From NCBI RefSeq assembly GCF_005239095.1, contig NZ_SZUA01000001.1:1469049-1533048 (forward strand): a stretch of DNA of 64,000 nt, given 5' to 3'. Source of the DNA: Luteimonas gilva. Lineage in GTDB: Bacteria > Pseudomonadota > Gammaproteobacteria > Xanthomonadales > Xanthomonadaceae. Below, piece after piece: positions 30,671 to 39,165 of the stretch. The notes under the pieces were generated by a model that saw only the letters and a program-made list of their open reading frames with translations, did not search any database and was not told where the DNA came from. Within the stretch, counting starts at the first letter, position 1, and each line of letters opens with the position of its first letter. The position numbers and the translations under genes are program-made.

Positions 30671-33655
30671 ATGTCCCAACACCATCAACGTCTTTTCCGC
30701 CGCAGCGCCTTGGGCCTGGCCTTGGGCCTGTGCTTCTCGGCGGGCGTCCAAGCGCAGACCAATACCGCCGGCGCGGTCGCGGGCCGCGCCACCGCCGGCG
30801 ACACCATCACCATCGAGAACGCCGCCACCGGCTTCTCGCGCACCATCACCGTCGGCGGCGACGGCAGCTATCGCCTGTCGCAGATCCCGATCGGCCAATA
30901 CACCGTCACCCGCAAGGGCGCCGACGGCGCCACCAGCACGCGCACCGCCAACGTCAGCGTCGGCACCGCTTCCAGCGTCGATTTCGTCACCGCCGGCGGC
31001 GATGCGCAAACGCTGGACACGGTGACCGTGATCGGCACCGGCGCGGTCAATCCGATCGACATCACCTCGGTCGAATCGACCACCATCCTGACCGCGCAGC
31101 AGATCGCCAAGATCCCGGTCGCGCGCGACGCCACCAGCGTCGCCCTGCTGGCGCCGGGCACGGTGCGCGGCGACGCCGCGTTCGGCAACCTGGCTTCGTT
31201 CGGCGGTTCGTCGGTGGCCGAGAACCAGTATTACGTCAACGGCTTCAACATCACCAACTCGTTCCAGAACCTCAACTTCGCCCAGATTCCGTTCGAAGCG
31301 GTCGCCGAGCAGCAGATCAAGACCGGCGGCTACGGCGCCGAATTCGGCCGTTCGCTGGGCGGCGTGATCAACATGATCACCAAACGCGGCACCAACGATT
31401 TCCACGCCGGCGGCAACGTCTTCTACGAGCCCGAATCGCTCAACGAGAAGACCAAAAACGTCTACCAGGAAAATGGCGTCCTGCGCCAGGACAACTCCAA
31501 GGATTCCACCTGGAACGCGGTGGCTTCGGTCTGGGCTAGCGGCGCATTGGTCAAAGACAAGCTGTTCGCTTACGGTCTGGTCCAATACGGCCGCACCAGC
31601 ACCGATACTTGGCTCAGCGTGGTCAACTCGACCAACACCAGCGCGGTGGCTAAGAACCCGAACTGGCTGTTGAAGATGGATTGGAACATTTCCGACAACC
31701 ATCTGCTGGAGTTGACCGCGTTCTCGGACAAGACCAAGACCGACACCGACGTCTTCCGCAACACGGTGGGCAAACTCGACCGGACCACCTTCCTGGGCAC
31801 GAACTTCACCGAGACCGGCGGCGAAAATTACGTGCTCAAGTACACCGGCTACCTGACCGACACGTTCACCCTGTCGGCCTTGCTCGGCCACGGCGAGTTC
31901 TCGCGTTCGCAGCACCTGCGCACCGCCAACGGCGTCGACGTGCGCTACGGCGGCGACCTCAACAACCCTGCCAGTGGCTGTCCGATCATCATCGACGCCC
32001 GCCCCGCTTACCGCCGCGCGCTCAACGGCACCCGGGTCAGCTCCTGCAACATCACCGGCGGTGCGATCGCCCGCCAGGACTCGGGCGACGAGCGCGACCA
32101 GTATCGGATCGACGCGGAATGGCAGTTGGGCGACCATCTGTTGCGCTTCGGCTACGACGTCGATAATTTCAAATCCACCGCGGGCACCTCCATCGAAGGC
32201 GGCCGCGCCTGGCGCTACGCCACCAACAACGGTCCGGACAAGCTGCCCAACACCGGCGACGAATTCGACGTCGTCCGCGAGCAGATCACCAACCAAGGCG
32301 CCACCGTCGAGGTCAAGCAGCGCGCGTTCTACGTCCAGGACAGCTGGAACATCACCGACAACTTCATCGCTTACATCGGCGGCCGCTGGGACAGCTTCGA
32401 AAACCTCAACGGCCAAGGCGCCACCTACGTCAAGATCGACAACCAGTTCGGCCCGCGCCTGGGCTTCTCCTGGGACGTGTTCGGCGATTCGACCTTCAAG
32501 GTGTTCGGCAATGCCGGCCGCTACGCGCTGCCGCTGACGGCGACGGTCGCGATCCGCGGCGCCAGCGCCTCGCTGTTCTCCCGCGAGAACTTCAACTTCA
32601 CCGGCTTCGATCCGGTGACCGGCGCGCCGACCGGCCTTACCTCGCGCAACGACTTCATCTTCATCAACGGCGAGTTCGGCAGCCCGAAGAACGCGGAAAC
32701 GATCGCTTCGAAGAACCTCGACCCGATGTACCAGGACGAGTACATCCTCGGCTTCCAGAAGACCTTGAGCGACCACTTCACTCTCGGCATGCGCGGCATC
32801 TTCCGCGATCTGAAAGCGGCGATCGACGACACTTGCGACTACACCGCGGTACTGGACGCGATCGCCGAGAAAGACCCGGGCCTGACCCCGAACCTGCCCA
32901 ACAGCGGCTTCCCCTACTGCCGTCTGTTCAATCCGGGCGAAGACTCGGTATTCGTCACCGACGTGGAGGGCGACGGGACTCTGCGCAGCTACACCATCCC
33001 CGGCGCGCGGCTCAGCCCCAAGGCCAAGCGCACCTACTCCGCCGTCGAATTCTTCTTCGACGCGAACTGGGACAAGTTCTTCATGCAGGGCTCGTACACC
33101 TACGCCAAGAGCAAGGGCAACACCGAAGGCGGCGTGAAGTCGGACATCGGCCAAGCCGACACCGGCACCACCCAGGACTTCGACTACCCCGAGCTCACGG
33201 TGGACAGCTACGGCTACCTGCCCAACGACCGCCGGCACAGCCTGAAGTTGTTCGGCAACTACCAGATCACGGACGAATGGTCGGTCGGCGGCAACCTGCT
33301 GGTGCAATCGGGCCGGCCGAAGAACTGCCTGGGCGTGCTGGAAGTGGCGCCGGGCGTGTTCCATCCGTACGGCTCTTCGTTCTTCCGCTGTAACGGCGTG
33401 CCTACGCCACGCGGCACCGAAGGCCGCTTGCCCTGGACCCGCAACGTCGACTTGAACGTGGCCTACAAGCCCGCCTTCGCCAAGGGCCTGCAGTTCAAGA
33501 TCGACGTCTTCAACGTGTTCAACAACCAGGAAGTGACCGCGGTCAACGAGCAGGTCGAGGATCCCTCGACCGGCGCGCGGGTCGAGATCGCGAACCTGCC
33601 GCTATCGTTCCAAGCGCCGCGCTCGGTGCGCTTCATGGTGCAGTACGACTTCTGA
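30671..33655 (+). CDS. Oar-like TonB-dependent outer-membrane receptor
   Basis: The 994-aa protein has a signal peptide (about 1-29), a carboxypeptidase-regulatory-like domain (about 33-100), a plug domain (about 105-235, with ENQYYVNGFNITNSFQNLNF and GGYGAEFGRSLGGVINMITK), and a long barrel that ends SVRFMVQYDF. The plug and regulatory-like domain are hallmarks of Oar-type receptors. Substrates may be peptides or polymers, but none can be named. GGGGAGA precedes the ATG at 30671. It is divergent from MocR copy 2 and followed by a terminator and a membrane-protein gene. Confidence 0.93.
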   Translation: MSQHHQRLFRRSALGLALGLCFSAGVQAQTNTAGAVAGRATAGDTITIENAATGFSRTITVGGDGSYRLSQIPIGQYTVTRKGADGATSTRTANVSVGTASSVDFVTAGGDAQTLDTVTVIGTGAVNPIDITSVESTTILTAQQIAKIPVARDATSVALLAPGTVRGDAAFGNLASFGGSSVAENQYYVNGFNITNSFQNLNFAQIPFEAVAEQQIKTGGYGAEFGRSLGGVINMITKRGTNDFHAGGNVFYEPESLNEKTKNVYQENGVLRQDNSKDSTWNAVASVWASGALVKDKLFAYGLVQYGRTSTDTWLSVVNSTNTSAVAKNPNWLLKMDWNISDNHLLELTAFSDKTKTDTDVFRNTVGKLDRTTFLGTNFTETGGENYVLKYTGYLTDTFTLSALLGHGEFSRSQHLRTANGVDVRYGGDLNNPASGCPIIIDARPAYRRALNGTRVSSCNITGGAIARQDSGDERDQYRIDAEWQLGDHLLRFGYDVDNFKSTAGTSIEGGRAWRYATNNGPDKLPNTGDEFDVVREQITNQGATVEVKQRAFYVQDSWNITDNFIAYIGGRWDSFENLNGQGATYVKIDNQFGPRLGFSWDVFGDSTFKVFGNAGRYALPLTATVAIRGASASLFSRENFNFTGFDPVTGAPTGLTSRNDFIFINGEFGSPKNAETIASKNLDPMYQDEYILGFQKTLSDHFTLGMRGIFRDLKAAIDDTCDYTAVLDAIAEKDPGLTPNLPNSGFPYCRLFNPGEDSVFVTDVEGDGTLRSYTIPGARLSPKAKRTYSAVEFFFDANWDKFFMQGSYTYAKSKGNTEGGVKSDIGQADTGTTQDFDYPELTVDSYGYLPNDRRHSLKLFGNYQITDEWSVGGNLLVQSGRPKNCLGVLEVAPGVFHPYGSSFFRCNGVPTPRGTEGRLPWTRNVDLNVAYKPAFAKGLQFKIDVFNVFNNQEVTAVNEQVEDPSTGARVEIANLPLSFQAPRSVRFMVQYDF

Positions 33656-33713
33656 TCGAGGAAATAAAGTAAGAGCGCCATTCATGGTGCCATTGTCGTA
33701 ACCCCCGGACCCT

Positions 33714-33750
33714 CCCGCAGCCGGCATCCCACGGCTGCGGGACTTTTTTT
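33714..33750 (+). terminator. Rho-independent terminator of the receptor gene
   Basis: CCCGCAGCCG and CGGCTGCGGG form a perfect 10-bp stem followed by AC and seven T residues, 58 bases after the stop codon. Confidence 0.9.
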
Positions 33751-33796
33751 CGCGCTCGAACTGCCGTCTACTCGGCGCTCACACTCGGAGATCCGC

Positions 33797-34279
33797 ATGA
33801 ACGCAATCCACGCCGCTCAGGCGGACCACCCCCGGCCCTCGCGCTGGTTGCTGCTCGGCGGCATCGCCCTGGGCACCTTGGATCTATTGTTCGCCTGGGC
33901 GTTCTGGATGCCGCAGGGCGTGCCGCCGCTGCGAATCCTGCAAAGCATCGCGGCGGGAGCTTTCGGCGATGCCAGCTTCACGATGGGCGGCACCAGCATG
34001 GCGCTGGGCGCGTTCTTCCACTACTTCATCGCGACCGCGATGGTCGCGGTCTATTACGCCGTTTCCCGCATCTGGCCGGCGCTGATTCGCAAGCCTGTTC
34101 TCTTCGGACTGCCGTACGGCGTCGTGCTGTATTTGGCGATGAATCTGGTGGTGTTGCCGCTATCGGCCGCCGGCATGCCTTCGTTCAAGAACACGGCGTG
34201 GGTCGTCAGCAGCGTGATCATGCACGCCGTGTTCGGCGTTATTTGCGCGTTGTTCTCGCGCCGCGCCGCGCGCGGCTGA
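33797..34279 (+). CDS. Conserved four-helix inner-membrane protein, copy 2
   Basis: The 160-aa protein has segments at about 19-40, 68-90, 98-122 and 132-155. LGTLDLLFAWAFW, ILQSIAAGAFGDASF and LYLAMNLVVLPLSAAGMP match the same parts of the protein at 28336-28845, so the two are paralogues. The pattern is common among small bacterial membrane proteins of unknown function. CGGAG precedes the ATG at 33797. The receptor terminator lies upstream, so it may have its own promoter. Confidence 0.82.
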   Translation: MNAIHAAQADHPRPSRWLLLGGIALGTLDLLFAWAFWMPQGVPPLRILQSIAAGAFGDASFTMGGTSMALGAFFHYFIATAMVAVYYAVSRIWPALIRKPVLFGLPYGVVLYLAMNLVVLPLSAAGMPSFKNTAWVVSSVIMHAVFGVICALFSRRAARG

Positions 34280-34292
34280 GCCTTGGCGGCCG

Positions 34293-35681
34293 TCAGTGGC
34301 CGCCGTCCAGCGCCTTCAGCTCGCTGACCAGCGCCGCCGCCATTTCGGCGCCGTCGCCGTACAGCATGCGCGTGTTGTCGGCGTAAAACAGCGCGTTCTC
34401 GATGCCGGCGAAACCGGTGCCCTTGCCGCGCTTGATGACGATGGTGTTCTTGGAATTCACCACGTCCAGGATCGGCATGCCGTAGATCGGGCTAGCCGGA
34501 TCGGTCTTGGCGACCGGATTGACCACGTCGTTGGCGCCGATCACCAGGCTGACGTCGGTGACCGCGAACTCGGGGTTGATGTCGTCCATGTCGGCGATCA
34601 AGTCGTAAGGCACGCCGGCCTCGGCCAGCAGCACGTTCATATGGCCCGGCATGCGGCCGGCGACCGGATGGATCGCGAATTTCACTTTGACGCCGCGTTC
34701 GATGAGTTTTTGGGTCAACTCCCAGATCTTGTGCTGCGCCTGCGCCACCGCCATGCCGTAGCCGGGCACGATCACCACGCGCTCGGCGTAGGCCATCATC
34801 GCGGCGACGTCGCCGGCTTCGATGGGCTTCTGCGAACCGCTGATCTCCTGCAGCGCGCCGCCGCCGCCGAAGTTGGAGAACAGCACGCTCTTGATCGAGC
34901 GGTTCATGGCCTTGGCCATCAGCTGGGTCAGCAGGGTGCCGGCCGCGCCGACCATCATGCCGGCGATGATCAGCGCCTCGTTCTGCAGCACATAGCCTTC
35001 GAACGCCACGGCCAGGCCGGTGAGCGCGTTGTACAGCGAGATCACCACCGGCATATCGGCGCCGCCGATCGGCAGCGTCATCAGCACGCCCAGCGCCAAA
35101 GCGCAGATGAAGAACGCGATGATCATCGGCACGCCGAGCGAATGGATCACAATGCCGCCAAGCACGACCGCGGCGATCGCCACCGCCGCGTTGAAGAACT
35201 GCTGGCCCGGAAAGGTGTAGCGCTTGTCCATGCGGCCGTCGAGCTTGGCCCAGGCGATGATCGAACCGGACAGCGAGACCGCGCCGATCAGCGCGCCGAC
35301 GACGCCCAACACCAGCGTCGTGATCGAAGGCGCCGCGCCTTCGGACGAAAACCTGAGCAACTCCACCGCGCCGATCGCCGCCGCCGAACCGCCGCCCATG
35401 CCGTTGTACAGCGCGACCATCTGCGGCATGTCGGTGATCGCGACTTTCTTGCCGGAAATCCAGGCCGCTGCGGTGCCGATCACCAATGCGGTGGCGATCA
35501 GCGGCAGGTTATGCAGCCCGGGCAGCAGGAAGGTCGCGAAAGTGGCGATCAGCATGCCCGCGCCTGCCCACTGGATGCCGCTGCGCGCGGTCTTGGGCGA
35601 GGCCATGCGCTGCAGGCCGAGCAGGAACAGCGTCGCGGCGACCAGATAGCTCGCCTTCACCAGCAGAGGCAGCCAACTCAT
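34293..35681 (-). CDS. pntB: NAD(P) transhydrogenase subunit beta
   Basis: PntB forms the membrane and NADP(H)-binding part of the proton-translocating transhydrogenase, which drives NADPH formation from NADH with the proton gradient. The 462-aa protein has about nine membrane helices followed by the dIII domain. VPGYGMAVAQAQHKIWEL is the NADP-binding fingerprint, and GANDVVNP and MPILDVVNSKNTIVIKRG complete it. ATG at 35679-35681 overlaps the pntAB stop. Confidence 0.97.
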   Translation of the reverse strand: MSWLPLLVKASYLVAATLFLLGLQRMASPKTARSGIQWAGAGMLIATFATFLLPGLHNLPLIATALVIGTAAAWISGKKVAITDMPQMVALYNGMGGGSAAAIGAVELLRFSSEGAAPSITTLVLGVVGALIGAVSLSGSIIAWAKLDGRMDKRYTFPGQQFFNAAVAIAAVVLGGIVIHSLGVPMIIAFFICALALGVLMTLPIGGADMPVVISLYNALTGLAVAFEGYVLQNEALIIAGMMVGAAGTLLTQLMAKAMNRSIKSVLFSNFGGGGALQEISGSQKPIEAGDVAAMMAYAERVVIVPGYGMAVAQAQHKIWELTQKLIERGVKVKFAIHPVAGRMPGHMNVLLAEAGVPYDLIADMDDINPEFAVTDVSLVIGANDVVNPVAKTDPASPIYGMPILDVVNSKNTIVIKRGKGTGFAGIENALFYADNTRMLYGDGAEMAAALVSELKALDGGH

Positions 35682-35977
35682 GCCTTCTTCTCCGGTTTCT
35701 TACTCGATTTGAACATCTCGAGCATGCGCTCGGTCACCACATAACCGCCGGCCGCGTTGCCTGCGCCGAGCAGCACCGCGACGAAGCCGATCGCCTTTTC
35801 CAGCGTCGTGTCGGCGTGCCCCAGTACCACCATCGCGCCGATCAGGACGATACCGTGGATGAAGTTGCTGCCCGACATCAACGGGGTATGCAGGATCACC
35901 GGCACCCGCGAGATGATCACGTGGCCGGCGATGGCCGCCAGCATGAAGATGTACAGCGCCACGAAGCCGTCGCTCAT
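35678..35977 (-). CDS. pntAB: NAD(P) transhydrogenase subunit alpha, membrane part (alpha-2)
   Basis: The 99-aa protein corresponds to the C-terminal membrane part of a full PntA. It has three helices (about 5-22, 38-55 and 62-80) with the segment TPLMSGSNFIHGIVLIGAMVVLG. Its stop overlaps the pntB start (ATGA). The NAD-binding alpha-1 subunit is 2 kb away at 38013-39110. Confidence 0.95.
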   Translation of the reverse strand: MSDGFVALYIFMLAAIAGHVIISRVPVILHTPLMSGSNFIHGIVLIGAMVVLGHADTTLEKAIGFVAVLLGAGNAAGGYVVTERMLEMFKSSKKPEKKA

Positions 35978-36107
35978 CGCCGTCTCCCTCCCAGGTCTTC
36001 CGCATCATAACCGGCCCGTGAATGCGGCGGCCGCCCTGTCAACCGCGGCCGCGGCCCGTCGTTCCCACCATCGCAGGCCTGCGCACCCCAATCATCAGGA
36101 GAGACCC

Positions 36108-36434
36108 ATGAAGGCACTACTGCTGTCCTTGCCTTTGCTGTTGTCGGCGGGCGCGGCCATGGCCGGCGATTTCGGCGACCGCGTGCAGCACCGGATGGAG
36201 CGCCACGGCGACCGCATCGACCAACGCCTGGACCGGCGCGGCGAGCGCATCGACCACCGTCTGGACCTGCGTTCCCAGCGTCAGGAGAACCTGGGCCACG
36301 AGCGCCGCGCCGCCCAGCTGGACAACCGCGGCGATCGCATCGAAAACCGCCTGGACCGGCGCGGCGATCGGGCCGACAACCGCTGGGACCGCCGCGGCGA
36401 GCGCTTCGACCGGCGCTGGGACAGGCGACATTGA
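36108..36434 (+). CDS. Secreted Arg/Asp-rich repeat protein
   Basis: I do not recognise a family for this 108-aa protein. A signal peptide (about 1-19, ending AAMA) is followed by about ten short repeats of the form R-x-D-R-R-G-x-R-x-D-x-R with alternating acidic and basic residues. It may form a charged helical rod. GGAGAG precedes the ATG at 36108. It starts the plus-strand group with the ECF sigma factor. Similar repeats can be found in many unrelated low-complexity proteins, so no function is offered. Confidence 0.75.
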   Translation: MKALLLSLPLLLSAGAAMAGDFGDRVQHRMERHGDRIDQRLDRRGERIDHRLDLRSQRQENLGHERRAAQLDNRGDRIENRLDRRGDRADNRWDRRGERFDRRWDRRH

Positions 36435-36447
36435 GGCCTAGCCGCCT

Positions 36448-37044
36448 ATGCTTGCCCGGGTGAGCCCCGATGCCGACCCCCGCCACCCTGCGCAGGCCTT
36501 CGACGCGGCCGCATCGGATGCGGCCGCGCCGGAGCCGGCCTCGATCGACCAATTCCTGGCCGGCATCGGCACCCGCGCGTTCCGTTTCGCGGAACTGGGC
36601 TTGCGCCATCGCGACGACGCGCTGGACGCGGTGCAGGACGCGATGATGAAGATGCTGGCTTACGCCGAACGGCCGGCGGCGGAATGGACGCCGCTGTTTT
36701 GGAGCATCCTGCGCAGCCGCATCGTCGATGTGCAGCGGCGGCGCACGTTCCGGCTGCGCTGGCTGTCGCCGCAGGACCATCGCGACGAGGAAAGCGCGAT
36801 CGACTGGGCCGACGAAGGCCCGGACCCGCAACGCGCGCACGACGGGCGCGAGGCCTACGGCAAGCTGGCCGAAGCCTTACGCAAGCTGCCGGCGCGGCAG
36901 CGCGAGGCTTTCACCTTGCGCGTGCTGGAAGAATTGGACGTAGCCGATACGGCCAAGGCGATGGGCTGTACCGAGGGTTCGGTGAAGACCCATCTGTCGC
37001 GCGCCCGCGAGGCGCTGCAGAAACAACTGGAAGACTGGCGATGA
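36448..37044 (+). CDS. ECF-type RNA polymerase sigma factor
   Basis: The 198-aa protein has a sigma-2 region (about 40-110; DDALDAVQDAMMKMLAYAERP) and a sigma-4 region (about 135-195; LPARQREAFTLRVLEELDVADTAKA and GCTEGSVKTHLSRAREAL). The N-terminal about 30 residues are Ala/Pro-rich and not conserved. The stop overlaps the start of the next gene, as with sigma/anti-sigma pairs. The stress sensed and the promoters it reads are unknown. Confidence 0.93.
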   Translation: MLARVSPDADPRHPAQAFDAAASDAAAPEPASIDQFLAGIGTRAFRFAELGLRHRDDALDAVQDAMMKMLAYAERPAAEWTPLFWSILRSRIVDVQRRRTFRLRWLSPQDHRDEESAIDWADEGPDPQRAHDGREAYGKLAEALRKLPARQREAFTLRVLEELDVADTAKAMGCTEGSVKTHLSRAREALQKQLEDWR

Positions 37045-37400
37045 ACGACATCCACGACAACGATCTCTTCGACGCGGCGATGCGCGCCCGCTATCGGCAG
37101 GCCGCCGGCAGCGTGTCGCCCGCTGCGCGCGCGCGGTTACGGCAGGCCCGGCGCGAAGCCGCGACGGGCGAAGTCCGCAAGCGCGGCTTTTCCTGGCCGT
37201 TGCTGTTCGGCGGCGCGGCGGCGGCGTTCGCGGTCGCCTTCGGCTTGAACCTGCGTCAGGATGCGCTGCAGGAAACGAATCCGGCGGCGCCGGCCACGGT
37301 CGCGGCGGCAGCGGCCGAACCGGCATCGGCCTTGGACCAGGATCCCGATTTCTACGCTTGGCTCGGCTCGTCCGACGCCGAGCTGGTGGCAGTGGAGTGA
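37041..37400 (+). CDS. Probable anti-sigma factor, single membrane segment
   Basis: The 119-aa protein starts inside the sigma gene's stop (ATGA). Its N-terminal about 45 residues are charged and cytoplasmic. One membrane segment follows (about 50-70, WPLLFGGAAAAFAVAFGLNL), then a short periplasmic tail ending FYAWLGSSDAELVAVE. No zinc-binding His/Cys motif of the ZAS type is present. The anti-sigma role is inferred from coupling and topology. Confidence 0.7.
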   Translation: MNDIHDNDLFDAAMRARYRQAAGSVSPAARARLRQARREAATGEVRKRGFSWPLLFGGAAAAFAVAFGLNLRQDALQETNPAAPATVAAAAAEPASALDQDPDFYAWLGSSDAELVAVE

Positions 37401-37405
37401 GCGCG

Positions 37406-37837
37406 ATGAAAAAAACCTACCGAATCGCCGCAGCGCTGCTGCTGTGCGCCCTGGCCGGCCTGGCTCAAGCCCAGGACAAGGACAGGCCGCCGGCGGCCGC
37501 TCCGCTGCCCACTTGGGAACAACTGACGCCGGCGCAGCGCGACGAACTGATCGCGCCGATGCGCGAACGCTGGAACCGCTCGCCCGAAGACCGCCAGCGC
37601 ATGTACGACCACGCCCACCGCTGGCGCACGATGTCGCCCGAACAGCGCCGCGAGGCGCGCAAAGGCATGCAGCGATGGGAGCAGATGGACCCGCAGAAGC
37701 GCGAACAGGCGCGCGCCTTGTTCGAACACATGCGCGGCATGAGTCCGGAAGACCGCAAGGCGCTCAAGGAGAAGTGGCGGGAGATGACGCCGGAGCAGCG
37801 CAAGCAGTGGTTCGAGGAAAACCGGTCCAAGCCCTGA
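37406..37837 (+). CDS. DUF3106-type periplasmic protein
   Basis: The 143-aa protein has a signal peptide (about 1-23, LLLCALAGLAQAQ) and then short repeats of the form W-x-x-x-T/S-P-E-x-R-x-x (LTPAQRDEL, MSPEQRREA, MSPEDRKAL, MTPEQRKQW). This is the pattern of DUF3106 proteins, which commonly accompany ECF sigma/anti-sigma pairs in proteobacteria. It could act as the periplasmic sensor of the system. It follows the anti-sigma gene by a few bases. Confidence 0.8.
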   Translation: MKKTYRIAAALLLCALAGLAQAQDKDRPPAAAPLPTWEQLTPAQRDELIAPMRERWNRSPEDRQRMYDHAHRWRTMSPEQRREARKGMQRWEQMDPQKREQARALFEHMRGMSPEDRKALKEKWREMTPEQRKQWFEENRSKP

Positions 37838-37874
37838 GTGGAACTCGCTCCGCCGCTTAGCTCGCTGGCTTTTC

Positions 37875-38000
37875 GTAGGAGCGGCTTTAGCCGCGAGCTC
37901 TTTAGTTGAAATCGCGGCATCGCAGCGATTTGAGAGAAGAAGCTCGCGGCGAAAGCCGCTCCTACGAAGAGCGAAAGCAGCGGAGCAAGCTCCGCTCTAC
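37875..38000. repeat. Family-B element copy 2 joined to a family-A unit
   Basis: A full family-B inverted pair (37875-37965) is followed directly by one family-A unit (37976-38000). They lie between the convergent DUF3106 and pntAA genes. Confidence 0.85.
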
Positions 38001-38012
38001 AAAGCGAAAGCC

Positions 38013-39110
<1,098 letters not shown>

Positions 39111-39165
39111 GCCTACCCCGCCCTGAGTTCGGATGGGGCAATCGTAGCCCGAAATCGCTTGCGAA

